NCBI RefSeq assembly: GCF_050908995.1 | Contig: NC_135124.1 | Location: 2,356,001-2,420,000 of the forward strand | Direction: 5' to 3' | DNA from: Andrena cerasifolii | Lineage: Eukaryota > Arthropoda > Insecta > Hymenoptera > Andrenidae | DNA: 64,000 nt | Shown here: piece by piece, positions 35,261 to 46,700 of the stretch | Layout of the letters: each line of letters starts with the position of its first letter | Position numbering within the stretch: the stretch's first letter is position 1 | Position numbers and translations under genes: made by a program | Notes under the pieces: generated by a model | The model's database searches: none | What the model saw: only the letters and a program-made list of their open reading frames with translations | Told to the model about the DNA's origin: nothing

Positions 35261-36595
35261 GGGGATATTATTCTGGTCTGACGGGCAAAAAAAATCGATT
35301 TTTTTTACATTTTCTACAGGTACATTATATGGGTAATACGTGTGCAAAAGGATTTTCTTCCAATTCGTATTATTTGCAGAGCTACAGGGTGCAGAATATG
35401 TAGCTATATGGCGCGCTCACTGGCAAGGGAAGATCCCGAACCCGAAAATTAAAAAAATTCTGAAACTTTGTGAAAATGTAGGGTACTTCCTCCTGATTGC
35501 AACGCAATTTTTGTTAGCTGCCCAAATTCGCTAGAAGGGGGTGAAATTAACCCCTGAAAATTCGGCTATTTTTCGATTTTGTGTTATAACTCCCGAACTG
35601 TAAGAGATAGAAAAAAAGTTTCAAGATAATAGTTACTTCTTTTAATTGGATCTAGCATATGGTAAAAAAATTATTTTACAGTTCGCGTGTTATAACACAA
35701 AATCGGAAAATAGCCGATTTTCAGGGGTTAATTTCATCCCCTTTGAGTGAATTTGAGCGGCAAACAAAAATTGCGTGATAAACGGGAGAAAATTCCCTAC
35801 ATATTCACGAAGTTTCAGAATTTTTTATATTTCCGAATTCGGGATGTTCCCTTGTGAGCGGGACGCGCGACGCATAACAGTTTTGTTCCTGCAAGTGTAT
35901 TTCGGCAAAATTTCGGCGGACTGTTCTTTCTGGGGGGTGGGGGGTCATTTCTGTGTCTTTTAAAACACAAAAATCGACCATTTGATTACACAGAGACTGT
36001 TACTCTCCTAGGTCACCTTTCTGTCTAAATTGTACGCAAAACTTTAAACGCGTTTTTCTCGAAACCATGTTTTTTGAACCGGTGACCATGATATTTCAAG
36101 ATCGGCTGGACCAACTCAGTCCAAGTTTTGCATATATTATCGGCACACATGTGGCTATCGTCCCTACCAGAATTATGATAAAATATTTTGCTTTTAAACA
36201 TTCACAGACCTTTAAATTTGAAAAATCGTGCTAAAATCGAAACTTAATTTTCAAACCGCCGCTATTTGCTCAATTTTCAATATTTTTTTATCATTCTGGT
36301 AGGGACGATAGCCACAGGCGTACAGATAAAGAATCCCTTTCCATTTTTTGTTATAGATCACTAGAACGAGCCCAATCATGGTCACCGTGACACCATGTTT
36401 TTTTTGTCACCATTACTTTAAAGCAGTCAACTGCGTTTGATTTAAATTTTTTTCTATTGACAAAATTTGTAAAGATAGTTCAAACATCAATAAGCATGTA
36501 GCAAGAAACTAAATACTCATAAAATTGATGGGTTCTTTGTAAAAAAAATTCCGAAGTAACGCGACGAAAACGCCTCGTCGGACCAGAGTACCTCC
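35261..36595. mobile_element. TTAA palindromic element with nested foldback
   Basis: TTAA at 35257-35260 and 36596-36599. The ends are GGGGATATTATTCTGGTC and the complement of GGAGGTACTCTGGTCCGACG. Subterminal GCGTTTTTCTCGAAAC is shared with 25210-26121, so these belong to one family. The inner palindrome 36152-36315 contains CTATCGTCCCTACCAGAAT and its complement. It contains the inserted element 35424-35854. Confidence 0.75.
35424..35854. mobile_element. ACAAGGG-group foldback, TCCCGAACCCG subtype
   Basis: The ends are CAAGGGAAGATCCCGAACCC and the near complement of CAAGGGAACATCCCGAATTC. The arms (about 190 bp) pair through TTCAGGGGTTAATTTCA and AAAATCGG-TATTTTCCGA-type blocks around a loop near 35640-35680. 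Just outside lie GCGCTCAC and GTGAGCG, so the inverted symmetry extends into the flanks. Confidence 0.85.
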
Positions 36596-36599
36596 TTAA

Positions 36600-37182
36600 G
36601 TGTGTTTTGTAAATAATAAACAAATTCATTTCTCACGTAGCTTTCGTTTTGTTTGCTTTTTTGCTTAGGTGTTCGAAGTTACCCCACCCTCCCTTGCATG
36701 TAGTAAAGACGTTACATATTCGTCGTCGCGAGTACGAATGCAATCGTATGTACCAACCGCGACGGTGCTCGTTGAATATTCCTAACAAAAGAGAAACTAT
36801 CCAGGACGGTGTCGATCTTGTGTTACAATCAAACCTGGGAGAATCAAATAAGTGAACGAGCACGCATATTAAAAGCCTTTTATCGTAACCGACTGCATTC
36901 GGAGTACTATCGAGCCGGGGTTGAAGCCCCGCCGGATTCACCCTCCTGGCACAGTCCGAGTAGTTATATTACGCGCGTCGACCTGTACAGTACCGTTCAT
37001 AATTATTCGAACGACTGTGCGTGCCGAGGAAAGGAAGAAATGCAATTTTCCCGCGTCTCTTATACTGTAATACTTTTTCGCAATTTCATTCGTACAATCA
37101 CAGGTAACAGTACGTATTCTCGTTGACGCTAGCTGAAGTCGATGGGCACGGAATGAAGATAAATTTGTTGCACAGTGCGTTC
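36600..37182. other. Unassigned sequence, moderately CpG-rich
   Basis: Open frames on both strands (36633-37126) have no recognisable domain. No repeats found. Confidence 0.35.
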
Positions 37183-37186
37183 TTAA

Positions 37187-37914
37187 GGGGACTAGGCAGT
37201 CGTTTCTCGTGAAAAAGAGACCCTGTCCTTTATTTATTTGTAAAAAAATGAAAGCACATCCAGATGTATACTTTTACCCAATGTTTATTACTACCATACG
37301 GATTGAAAAATAAATGGCAAGAAATATATATGTGCTTTAAAAATGACGCTGCAGACGGGTAAACATTTTAATGTTTTCCCGTCGTTTTGCCTTAATATCG
37401 GTCTTAAAATGTGACGCAATCCGATTTCAAAGGTGTGATTCTTGTTTTTTGGATTCATAGTTTCCGGCCAAACCTATAAAAACCAAAATTAAATCAAAGT
37501 TATGTAATTGGTGGCTGAAAAACGGCGATTCTTCCGAGAAAAATTCGTTCTTCTTTGTGCGCTACTAAAATCCGGGGGTTTTAATTTTTTTATGAAAATC
37601 TCGAATTTTTGCGGACCATATCAGAGGTTTGGCCGGAAATGGCACATGTTTTACACAGCCTGTAATTTTTTCCAAGTCGATCTGAACCTCCATTCGTTCA
37701 CAATCAGGAAGAAATGAAGAGAACAAAACATTCGAGAAAAACGTGTTTAAAGTTTCTGGGCAAAGGTGGCGCTGTAGGTTGCCGCTTGACGTTTTTAGCT
37801 GCCAAATCTACAATTTTGCGAATTTTACTATAAACCAAGCGGCATTTTATTCAGAAAAGATAGTACTTTCGGAAAATGCAATAAAAAATCATTTTTTTCG
37901 ACTGCCTAGTCCCC
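37187..37914. mobile_element. TTAA element GGGGACTAGGCAGTCG
   Basis: TTAA at 37183-37186 and 37915-37918 flanks a 16-bp terminal repeat, GGGGACTAGGCAGTCG, that is perfect at both ends. The 728-bp interior has no transposase. The left terminal GGGGA matches the other palindromic TTAA elements here. Confidence 0.85.
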
Positions 37915-37917
37915 TTA

Positions 37918-38324
37918 AGGTACGTCTACACGACGACACTTTTGTGTCTATACTCCCTGTCATTTAAGAAGGAACCTGCCGACCGACGAGTTTAGACCGG
38001 TTCTGCGCAGGTGGCCGCTCATTGGTGCCGGGAGAAGCCACTATTGGCTGTACCCCCACCAAAGCTTTTTCGGAGCCAATCAGCTCATTCTACATGCGCG
38101 AAACGGGTTCCTTCTTAAATGACAGGGAGTAAGATCAAGTGTATACGACGCTCAAAGAAATTTCCGGAAGATTGAAAACTGCCTAGAGCAGTCCGCGACA
38201 CTGAATTTGACCTATCGTCGCAGGAGTTGCAGCTAGAGCTAGACTAAAGACACTGCAACTAGCTCTAGCTAGACACAAAAGGCACTTGATCTAGACACAA
38301 AAGTGTCATCGTGTGTACGTACCT
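37918..38324. mobile_element. Foldback AGGTACGTCTACACGA with nested element
   Basis: AGGTACGTCTACACGACG plus ACACTTTTGTGTCTA at the left is matched in reverse complement at about 38290-38324. TTA on both sides (37915-37917, 38325-38327) may be a 3-bp duplication; the left one overlaps the TTAA of the previous element. It is interrupted by 37953-38129. The right half also has a small AGCTAGAGCTAG / CTAGCTCTAGCT hairpin. Confidence 0.75.
37953..38129. mobile_element. 177-bp palindrome CTCCCTGTCATTTAAG, copy 1
   Basis: The ends are CTCCCTGTCATTTAAGAAGG and its complement, with TA at 37951-37952 and 38130-38131. The arms pair further through GAACC/GGTTC and GAGCCAAT-type blocks. It is inserted in the 37918 foldback. 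Copies at 41776-41954 and 60249-60425 are over 90 % alike. Confidence 0.9.
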
Positions 38325-38385
38325 TTACCTTCGGATACCTGTATCTCTATTTTTGCTTCCTAGGAACGGAATGCAGACTTTATAT

Positions 38386-38613
38386 CAGAGGTGCACAGGG
38401 AGCCGTTTTTAGCGCCTAGCTGGGAGCAACCCGCCTGTCGCGTTGCTAAGGTTAGAATCGGTGAGGCGAACTGCAGTAGTGTACGTGCATTTGCTATGAC
38501 TTGAACTCAGCTATATACACTACTGCAGTTCTCCTCACCGATTCTGACCTTAGCAACGGGGTAGGCGGGTTGCTCCCAGCTGGGCGCTAAAACCGGCTCC
38601 CTGTGCACCCCTG
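38386..38613. mobile_element. hAT-type palindromic MITE with perfect 8-bp TSD
   Basis: CTTTATAT stands directly outside both ends (38378-38385, 38614-38621). The ends are CAGAGGTGCACAGGGAGCC and the complement of CAGGGGTGCACAGGGAGCC. The arms (~95 bp) also pair through AATCGGTGAG and CTGCAGTAGTGTA around a short loop near 38500. 228 bp, non-coding. Confidence 0.92.
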
Positions 38614-38621
38614 CTTTATAT

Positions 38622-39043
38622 CCAGAATTATAGAACACAGAAACGATGACACAAGGAGTAATGATAACTGTGGGCGGCGTCATAGATATTTATGGTCGTG
38701 GTCGAGACCGTATCTACATTTGCATTGATATAATGAATTTATTGGAGACTTTGCAGCAAGCAGGAGGCAGTCAGAGCAACAATGGACTAACCCACATTTT
38801 TGTCGAAACTGAGTTAGTAGCCTCAACGTATTCCAATAGGCTCTACTAATCATATAAAATAGGAGAAATTTTTTTTTTAATGTGGGTTGGTCCGTTGTTG
38901 CTCTCACTGCCTCAAATGTATCATCTGTTGGGAAACTAATAAAAATAGTGTTAACAGAATAGTTTTAATAATGGGATTTCACCCACTTAAAAGCTAGGTA
39001 GATACGTAGGCACATATTAACACAGCATTTAGCACCATTACTA
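38622..39043. repeat. Small inverted repeat within unassigned sequence
   Basis: 38767-38799 (GGCAGTCAGAGCAACAATGG...) pairs with 38879-38911 (AATGTGGGTTGGTCCGTTG...), which may be a ~150-bp MITE. The rest is unassigned. Confidence 0.6.
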
Positions 39044-39535
39044 ACAAGGGGAGGACACTATGTGGTAGACACCGATTTTCATGAGCCTTGGTATGATGAA
39101 CCTATGTCGAAAATAAGAAAATAAAAATTTCATAGTGGCCGTGGGGTTTTAATGGGTAAAAATCCCACACTATTCTGGCGCCCCTGATGGGATTCCCCTC
39201 TGAAGGAGTCGGGGTGCCTTTTGAAGATTTCCACAAGTTAAAAAAAAAAATTTAAAAAAAATAATAATTTATAAAAAAAAATTTATAAAGTTTTTTTTTA
39301 ACGTGGAGACATCTTCAAAAGGCGCCCCGACGCCTCCAGAAGGGAATCTTCCGCGGGCATCAGGGTAGTGTGGGATTTTTACCCACTAAAACCCTAAATT
39401 TTTAATAATTTCCATGTAAATATCTCTATTATTAAGGCCTATCGGCTGAAACGCTTATTTACTTATTTTCGACATAGATCCATCGTGCCAAGGCTCATCA
39501 AAATCGGCGTCTACCACATGGTGTCCTCCCCTTGT
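39044..39535. mobile_element. ACAAGGGGAGGACAC foldback, complete copy
   Basis: Ends ACAAGGGGAGGACAC and GTGTCCTCCCCTTGT. The arms pair through GGGTAAAAATCCCACACTA and the CTCCAGAAGGGAATC/GATTCCC block. The loop at about 39235-39305 is A- and T-rich. The right arm reappears alone at 33772-34022. Confidence 0.85.
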
Positions 39536-40977
39536 AAGCAACAATATCTTTTCTCTATGACAGGGTGAATTTTCAAAATTTGGAGCTGGCCCCTTTTTGC
39601 ACCAACTTGTATAAAATCCTCTAATCTGGAGTAAATACCTACTTACATTAAACACTATTATTATGTTATAAAACAATGTACTTATTAGTAGGTGCCTACA
39701 TGGAAACATATCAGGATCCATCAACCTACAGAATTTGAACAAAAATTATAGTGAAATATGCTTACTACATCATGAATTCTTTCACCAAATCCAGATAGGG
39801 TGCAAGTAAGTTACTACATACGTAACATTCTTGCACCAATCTACATACTCAGAATTTTTTTTACATTCAATGCTACTCACGACTTAAATTTAGCTAATTA
39901 TGCAGCTGCCTCCTTTTTGCAGTAGAGGAGTATTTTTGCAGTATTGCGCGGGCTCAGATAGCCTATAGCCTATAGGTAAGCCTCAGATTCTGCGGATCAC
40001 TTATTTCCAGGTTAAAGTCAATTTTTTATGCGGACAACCCTTATGTGATGCGATAAAAATTACTCATTGAATAAGGAAATGTGATTAAATATTAAGTTAA
40101 TTCTAAGATGTTATTTAACTTTATTTATTATCTGAAGGAATATTTCCAAGTTCCCTGTTGCTCCAAAACGAACATATCTAACGCTATATACATACTTTAC
40201 ACGAGTACTAGGGTTTGCTGTACTTATAAGAATTATATCTGTTATCACGTTATGAATTATTATTACACAACATAACCCAACATTACATATAATTTCCACT
40301 AACAGCAATAAGCGCGCTTATAGCTAAACTGGAAACCAATATATTAACTCCCTCGAAATGCATTTTAGATAAATTTTACTGCAATAATTGTAGATTTTTA
40401 AACAAAGTGAAATTATGGACGGTACTGTATTATATCTATGTGCATACCTACATACATATATTCGTGTTTAGGGAAGAGAGACAGACATAGGGTGGGGTGG
40501 GGTGGAGGGTGAAACAGGGACGGAGAGCACAAGGGGCAGAGGGTGATCAGGGGGGTAGGTTATGTTCTTTCCGCCTGCATACCCATCTATTCAAGTTATT
40601 GCATTACTGGCTTAGCTTTGCTACCCCGTAGCTCGTGCGCGATGCGCAGCCACCCCATCGTCCGTATCCAATATCCATCGACACCGCGGCTGCATTTTGC
40701 AACGTGCACCTTTCCAGAATGCGTAACCGCAATCCCGTTAACCTTTCGCTTCTCAAATCACGAAGGTGGTAGCCTTGGTAGAACCGTACGCAGTGGAAAT
40801 GATAGTTATAATAGATAAATAATAAAACCAGGAGATTCCATTACTTTTGTGTTATAGTAAATACCTAGGTACTTCGTTTTCAGTGTTTTTACACCGCTTC
40901 CTGTGAACTTTTAACGTACCTAATTTACATTGTTGAAGTAATGAAGATTTCAGTACCCGACTTCATATTGCAAACTA
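39536..40977. other. Unassigned sequence
   Basis: AT-rich with a GGGGTGG-rich stretch at about 40490-40555 and a mildly CpG-containing stretch to 40800. No recognisable gene. Confidence 0.35.
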
Positions 40978-41419
40978 ACAAGGGAACATCCCGAACCCGG
41001 AAATTCAAAAAATTCTGTAACTTTGCGAATATGTAGGGAATTTCCACCTGATTACAACGCAATTTTTGTTTGCTGCCCAAATTCACTCTAACGGGGTGTA
41101 AAATTGACCCCTGAAAATCCGGATATTTTCCGATTTTCTGTTATAACTCGTGAACTGTAAAATATTTTTTTTTACCATATGATAGATCTAATTAAAAGAA
41201 GTAACTTTTGTCTTGAACCTTTTCTTCTATCTCTTACAGTTCGCGAGTTATAACTCAAAATCGGAAAATAGCCGAATTTTCAGGGGTTAATTCAACCCCC
41301 GTCGAGTGAATTTGGGCAGCAAACAAAAATTGCGTTGCAATCAGGAGGAAATCCCCTACATACCGAATCACCAAAGTTTCAGAATTTTTTGAATTTTCGG
41401 GGTCGGAATCTTCCCCTGT
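40978..41419. mobile_element. ACAAGGG-group foldback, TCCCGAACCCG subtype
   Basis: ACAAGGGAACATCCCGAACC at the left and the complement of ACAGGGGAAGATTCCGACCC at the right. The ~200-bp arms enclose a loop near 41160-41190. It aligns with 35424, 50467 and 62832. Its right end is directly followed by the hAT-type element at 41423. Confidence 0.85.
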
Positions 41420-41422
41420 AAG

Positions 41423-41637
41423 TAGGGAATTCAATCCCGGGTTCCTAATCCCGGGATCCCGGCTGTTTTTTGGATTCTAAAACTCCCGGAATTTGAAATA
41501 TCAAGTTGTAACTTATCCCGAGAATTTCGAGAATTTTTAAAAACGTAAATTACTTTTTAAACAACTGAAAAATATAAAAATGGAATCCAAAAAACAGACG
41601 GGATCCCGGGATTACGATCCCGGGATTGAATTCCCTA
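41423..41637. mobile_element. hAT-type palindrome at the end of a foldback
   Basis: The ends are TAGGGAATTCAATCCCGGG and its complement. CCTGTAAG (41415-41422) and CTTGTAAG (41638-41645) match at 7 of 8 positions, as expected for hAT. The arms also pair through CCCGGGATCCCG and TTTTTTGGATTC. The target CYTGTAAG is exactly the right terminus of the 40978 foldback plus its flank. Confidence 0.85.
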
Positions 41638-41645
41638 CTTGTAAG

Positions 41646-42140
41646 ACACGATCCTTATTTTCTATCGTGACTTCGTGACAGTTCGTTAAATATCTTCGTG
41701 TCCAAACAATTTCTCGTAAACTTCGTGTTCATTTTTTATAGTAGGTACCTGTGTACAATGTACATAATATGTTTTCTCCCTGTCATTTAAGAAGGAACCT
41801 GCCGACCGACGAGTTTAGACCGGTTCTGCGCAGGTTGACGCTCGTTGGTGCCGGGTAGAAGCCACTATTGGCTGTACCCCCACCAACGCTTTTTCGGAGC
41901 CAATGAGCTCATTCTATATGCGCGAAACGGGTTCCTTCTTAACTGACAGGGGAGAATAGGTACCTGTATGTATGAAAGTATGTTCCAATTGTCCCTATTT
42001 AGAAGTCTAGATAAAGAAGTTGCTCTATTTTATTTAAAAATAAAAAACACCATGGCAGGAAAAGTAATACAATGAATTTAACATCGTATTGTACATAAGG
42101 AACTACTGATGAAACTAATTTGGAAGGGGCATAGGGGGTA
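41646..42140. mobile_element. CTCCCTGTCATTTAAG palindrome, copy 2, in unassigned sequence
   Basis: The element spans 41776-41954 (CTCCCTGTCATTTAAGAAGG to GGTTCCTTCTTAACTGACAG). It matches the copies at 37953 and 60249. The TA duplication is not clear here. Flanking sequence is unassigned. Confidence 0.85.
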
Positions 42141-42145
42141 AGGCT

Positions 42146-42775
42146 GTTCGAGTACTCGGAAAAAGCGAGCCGAGCCGAGTACCCGTAAAATGCGAGTGAC
42201 TAGAAAGAACCGAGCGGCTCGATAAAACCGAGTAGCTCGAATATTTTCGAGCGGCTCAAATATACTTGGAGCAGATCAAGATTTTCGAGCAGACTGACTG
42301 TGTCGAGTAGCTTGAAGCTTGAACGTTGCGGGCAATACGAATGTTTCGAATATTTTAGGTTACGTTTACCTACGGGAATGTAAATAATGGTTCTCAATAA
42401 GTAATGTGAATAATTAAAATGTAAGCTGTAAATGGAAATATTCTGTAACTTTTGCAAATAAGTACTGAATTCAAATCTTTCTTTTTTTTTCATTTTTTTT
42501 GTGTAATTATGAATGTATTCATACACTTCTCTTTATGTTATCTTGCTTTTCTTTTTCCTAACCCAAAATATTCGAAACATTCGTATTGTCCGAAACGTTC
42601 AAGCCTCAAGCTTCAAGCTACTTGACACAGTCGGTCTGCTCGAAAATTTCGATCTGCTCCAAGTATATTCGAGCCGCTCGAAAAAATTCGAGTTTCTCGG
42701 TTCTTTCGAGCTACTCGATTTTTACGGGTACTCGGCTCCGAATCTCTTCTCGGAATATTCGAGTACTCTAACACC
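42146..42775. mobile_element. Foldback with iterated CGAG/CTCG words
   Basis: Arms of ~210 bp (about 42146-42365 and 42560-42775) pair through GAATGTTTCGAATATTTT, CAAGCTTGAA-type and TATACTTGGAGCAGATC blocks. Both arms are full of short CGAGTAGCTCGA-like palindromic words. The loop is unrelated AT-rich sequence. Terminal CGAGTACTCGG words face each other, but the target duplication is unclear. Confidence 0.8.
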
Positions 42776-43398
42776 ATTAATATGAGGTTACTTGCGAATA
42801 ACTTGCGATATACCTACATACCCATATAGATATGATAATACAATAAATAAGAGGGTGCATTGTTTATTTACCGAAATTCTTCTTTATTCGCCGACACACC
42901 ACTGTTTTTTTTTTTACAAATCTGCATTTTATTTAAATGTAACTTATAAAATACTCTTTTCCAACCAAATATTTTGATAAGTAATACGAACCTTGTAGGT
43001 ACATCACATAAATTGAAACAAGTGTTTGTTCGAATAGTGTTCGACTCTGTTATGAAAATAGAGTATTCATGTTGGACACACTGATTATTTATTGGGATCC
43101 GTTTATCATTGGAATCAGTTTAACGAGCATGATTCATCGAAAAATGAGAGTGCTTGCTGAGACGCGCTTGTTCGATCCAATATATACCTAACACAAATCA
43201 TTCTTGTAAACAGAATCGCGCGTGGATGCGCATCCACGCGCTCGCATTTCATTATGCGATGCACGTCGCATCGGGTGCCTGTACTGCACACCTGATACGC
43301 ATTATGTATTTTGGTATCGTTGACGAGAAAAGTCACTGTAGACAAAAGTGTCTGAGGATTTTCAAAAGCTTTCATAAATCACTCGAGGTCAGTAATTA
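42776..43398. other. Unassigned sequence with a perfect 24-bp palindrome
   Basis: The palindrome lies at 43218-43241 (half-site GCGCGTGGATGC). ATGCGATGCACGTCGCAT just after it is another near-palindrome. No gene recognised. Confidence 0.5.
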
Positions 43399-44279
43399 CA
43401 CAGTTCGACAAAATTTGACTTTTTTCGGACGCGTTTGTCGCCATCACCCTCAGTTTTTGAGAAATTAAATTTTGGAAAAAAACTGAAAATTGTCAGCTTT
43501 GAACATCTTTTGTGTCGAAACAGTAATAGTTAATCGGTCATTTTTGCAGATATCTTTCAATTTATTTCCAAAACTAAGGATCTAGGAGAAAATCTGACTG
43601 CTCCACGCGATGCACCAGACATTTTTCCTTCGGAAAGCATCAACGGAAGTGGTAAATTACGTTGTGTTTTCGATACAGAAACGAAATAGTTTGGTAAAAC
43701 GTGCGACGCCGACAGTGGTAGTCAACGGCGGCGCGGGATCCACTGCCGCTCAGCGTAACACAATCGCTTAACGCGCGTGAGTACCACTGTCGACGCCGCA
43801 GGTTTTGCCAAACTATTTCGCTTCTGTATTGAAAACAAAGCGTGACTTACCACTTCTGTTGGTGACTTCCGAAGGAAAAATGTCTGCTGCATCGCGTGGA
43901 GTAGTCAGATTTTCTCCTAAACCCTTAGTTTTGGAAATAAATTGAAAGATATCTGCAAAAATGGGTGCATTTCGGGTGTTCTTTTCTCGTCGATCTCTGT
44001 TTAAACATATTTAAATGTTCATAATGCAAGAATAACTTATATCGTTGTATTCGGGAGGGTTCATAGAATAGTTTGATGCAACGAGCAACCGAATAAGTAT
44101 TACCGTTTCGACATAAGGGATGTTCAAAGTTGAAAATTTGTAGTTTTTTTTTTCAAAATCGAATTTCTCAAAAACTGAGGGTGATGGCGACAAACGGTTT
44201 GCGGATTCGCTTTCAGTGCACGAAAACCTATAAGAAACGGCTATTGAATGTTACAAGTCCAGATGGCTATCGAACTGTG
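43399..44279. mobile_element. CACAGTTC foldback, copy 2 (uninterrupted)
   Basis: The ends are CACAGTTCGACAAAATTTG and the complement of a right end in CGAACTGTG. TTA occurs on both sides (43396-43398, 44280-44282), a possible 3-bp duplication. The arms pair through GCGAAATAGTTTGG, AAAACTGAGGGTGATGGCG and TGGGTGCATTTCGGGTG. Its left arm lacks ~200 bp present in the 24223 copy. The loop (about 43725-43790) shows the empty site for the insertion in that copy. Confidence 0.85.
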
Positions 44280-44282
44280 TTA

Positions 44283-44740
44283 TTATATTCAGCTGAATTA
44301 CTGGAATTAAAAAGTGAAGAAAATAGAAATTGCAAATATTTGTTTTAACATATACCTATCACTCGCAAATATAATTTTAACAGTTTAATTTAAAATTCAA
44401 TATCGACACCATTTAAATGAATGTACCTACCTACTTAATTATGAAGTAACCGTAAATGAAGAATGTAGGTACCTACGGTACCGTAGCCACGCGGAGTGCG
44501 AGTGGAGAAATATCAAATTAGATTAGTTTGTACTGCATTTCAACTGTCGAAAGGTTTACCTGACACGCGCAAAATCGGGACATTTATTCCACATAGGAAG
44601 CTTCGTAATACCGGCGGTCTGCGACCGAAATAAAGCGTTACGTTAAAAGCTATATCGAGGAGTATTAAACAGGGACCCTAACTGTTATAACCTAAATTTT
44701 AAGCGTTATGGCATAAGAATTAATGTTTTTGTTTAAATGA
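44283..44740. other. Unassigned sequence
   Basis: Contains GTAGGTACCTACGGTACC near 44466. No gene or repeat partner. Confidence 0.35.
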
Positions 44741-45198
44741 TTTTGGTTATGAATAACCATTATCGATTAACGGATATCGATTTTGGTTACGAATAACCAT
44801 TATTGTCGACCGAAATATTTTTTGGTCATTAATAATCATTATTGACGACGGAAATATTTTTTGGTCACTAATAACTATTATAGACGACGAAAATTGTTTT
44901 CGGTTACGAATAGCCATTATCGATGACCAGAATTTTTTTTTTTGGTTACGCATAACCATTATCGTTGACGAGATTTTTTTTTTTGGTTACGACATAACCA
45001 AAATCTATTGCGGGAATTTTTTTTTGGTTACGGTGTAACCAAATTCTATTGCGGGATTTTTTTTTGGTTATGGCGTAACCAATATATATTGCGGGAATTT
45101 TATTTTGGTTACGACGTAAACAATATATATTGCGAGATTTTTTTTTGGTTATGGTATAACCAATATATATTGCGGGAATTTTTTTTTGGTTACGAATT

Positions 45199-45725
45199 TA
45201 GTGTTCCTTCTCGAGAATTATTTCTAGAGAATTTCACGAGAAATTGTATAAATGCTTATTTCTTATTTCTCAAGAAATACTATTTTTCTCGAGAAACTAA
45301 TGGACATCCAATTTACCTTAACTTTTAGATCTGCTACACAGGATCAGGTCAGCATCCACTCAAAACGAAAGAAAGTTTTCTGCAGCTACAGATTTTATCA
45401 CAAAAAAGAAACAGATTAGAAAACTATTTTAAAATAAAAAAGTTATATTTCGCTTTGTACAAATTTTGTATTAAATAAATAAATATATCAATTATATTTA
45501 ATATCTGTTTTTTCATTTATACTAAGTTTGTGCAAATTAGACATGAAAAGAACAATTAGTTAAAGATTGCTTGTGTTTTTGATAAATATTATCAACACTA
45601 TTCCAAAAATATAAATTCTGTAATATTTTTTTCAATTTCTCGAGAATTCTTGAGAATTCTCAAGAAGTATGATGTGACTTCTGATTTCTCGAGAAACAAA
45701 AAATATCGAGAAATCAGGAACACTA
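45199..45725. mobile_element. TAGTGTTCC element inserted in the array
   Basis: The ends are TAGTGTTCCTTCTCGAGAA and the complement of a right end reading CAGGAACACTA, with many CTCGAGAA-type words inside each end. GTTACGA flanks both sides (45189-45195, 45726-45732), and removing the element restores one array unit. This is consistent with a hAT-like insertion, although the duplication is not cleanly 8 bp. No coding frame. Confidence 0.7.
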
Positions 45726-46370
45726 GTTACGATATAACCAATATCTATTGCTGGATTTTTTTTTTGGTTACGGTATAACTATTGAAATATAGAATACCTG
45801 GAGTGCAAATACGGTACGGAAAACCCCGGACTGGCCAGGCCAAGAGAGACAGTGGCATGAATGGGTGTGTATCCTGTATTATACACCATCCTGTAGTAAA
45901 TGTACTTCTATCCTGTAGTAAATGTGAGTATAGGCAGGGACAGACGTGTGTGTAAGAGTGAAACAGCATCACACACTGTGCAACTATCTCTTTTCAACAG
46001 CGCGCCGCAGCTCCTAATACCCACAGTTCGCATTCCAGATATTCTATAGTGCAATAGTTATACAGTAACTAAAAAAAAATTCCGCAATAGATATTGGTTA
46101 TACCGTAACCAAAAAAAAATTTCCGCCATAGATACTGGTTATACCATAACCAAAAAAAAATTTCCGCGATAGGTATTGGTTACGCCGTAACCAAAATAAA
46201 ATTCCCGCAATATATATTGGTTATACCATAACCAAAAAAAAAATTTCCGCCATAGATATTGGTTATACCGTAACCAAAAAAAAAAATTTCCGCCATAGAT
46301 ATTGGTTATACCGTAACCAAAATAAAAATTTCCGCCATAGATATTGGTTATACCATAACCAAAAAAAAAT

Positions 46371-46700
46371 CCTGCAATATATATTGGTTACTCCGCAACC
46401 AAAATAAAATTCCCGCAATATATATTGGTTACGCCATAACCAAAATAAAATTCCCGCAATATATATTGGTTACGCCATAACCAAGAAAAAAATTTCCGCC
46501 ATAGATTTTGGTTATACCATAACGAAAAAAAAAATCCTGCAATATATATTGGTTACTCCGCAACCAAAATAAAATTCCCGCAATATATATTGGTTACGCC
46601 ATAACCAAAATAAAATTCCCGCAATATATATTGGTTACGCCATAACCAAGAAAAAAATTTCCGCCATAGATTTTGGTTATTCCGTAACGAAAAAAAAAAA
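46371..46700. repeat. 165-bp higher-order duplication in the right arm
   Basis: Four consecutive units starting CCTGCAATATATATTGG at 46371 recur at 46536 in the same order with almost no change. This shows recent segmental duplication within the array. Confidence 0.8.

Noticed and set aside
45008..45328. Repetitive 106-residue open frame
   Set aside because: A translation of the palindromic array (repeated EFFFGY-type words), not a protein gene.
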